Notes under the pieces: model-generated
Seen by the model: only the letters and a program-made list of their open reading frames with translations
What the model was told of the DNA's origin: nothing
Databases searched by the model: none
Origin: Achromobacter sp.
GTDB lineage: Bacteria; Pseudomonadota; Gammaproteobacteria; Burkholderiales; Burkholderiaceae_B
Direction of reading: 5' to 3'
Assembly (NCBI GenBank): GCA_003454835.1
Contig: DMTA01000003.1
Span: 1 to 6,612 of the forward strand
DNA: 6,612 bases
Shown here: positions 6,591 to 6,612 of the stretch, one piece after another
Position numbering within the stretch: the first letter of the stretch is position 1
Layout: each line of letters starts with the position of its first letter
Made by a program: the position numbers and the translations under genes

Positions 6591-6612
6591 GAATCTATGG
6601 TCAGCCCGATTT

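Overview
The window looks like a high-GC betaproteobacterial chromosome, most likely from the Alcaligenaceae (Bordetella/Achromobacter-like). This rests on the strongly GC-biased third codon positions, the general character of the LeuRS protein as I remember that group, and the gene order leuS-lptE-holA followed by a probable proA, which is typical of Burkholderiales. I could not run a search, so the genus is an inference. Every gene I can support is on the minus strand, so transcription runs from right to left.

From the right edge: 6432-6612 is a non-coding control region. It holds a promoter, a 15-bp palindromic operator candidate, and a set of imperfect short direct repeats spaced about 22 bp apart. 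It drives a two-gene unit, a MarR-family regulator of the PecS/UrtR-like type (5919-6431) and a 12-TM MFS exporter-type transporter (4658-5872). The arrangement suggests autoregulated, ligand-induced efflux. The short gap 4572-4657 holds a perfect TATAAT -10 box and a GC-rich hairpin with a U5 tail. It appears to end transcription from the MFS gene and to start the next operon.

The left two thirds is a compact housekeeping operon: leuS (leucyl-tRNA synthetase), lptE (outer-membrane LPS-assembly lipoprotein) and holA (DNA polymerase III delta subunit). leuS and lptE are adjacent with an overlap or an 11-nt gap depending on the lptE start; lptE and holA are 3 nt apart. A perfect 11-bp hairpin that includes the holA stop codon closes the operon. 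After a 130-bp gap the first codons of another minus-strand gene, probably proA, run off the left edge.

This is largely an ordinary core-genome region. I see no mobile element, CRISPR array, tRNA/rRNA or clearly novel multi-gene system. The items most worth a second look are regulatory: the phased repeats upstream of the marR promoter, the marR operator, and the promoter nested in the terminator arm ahead of leuS.
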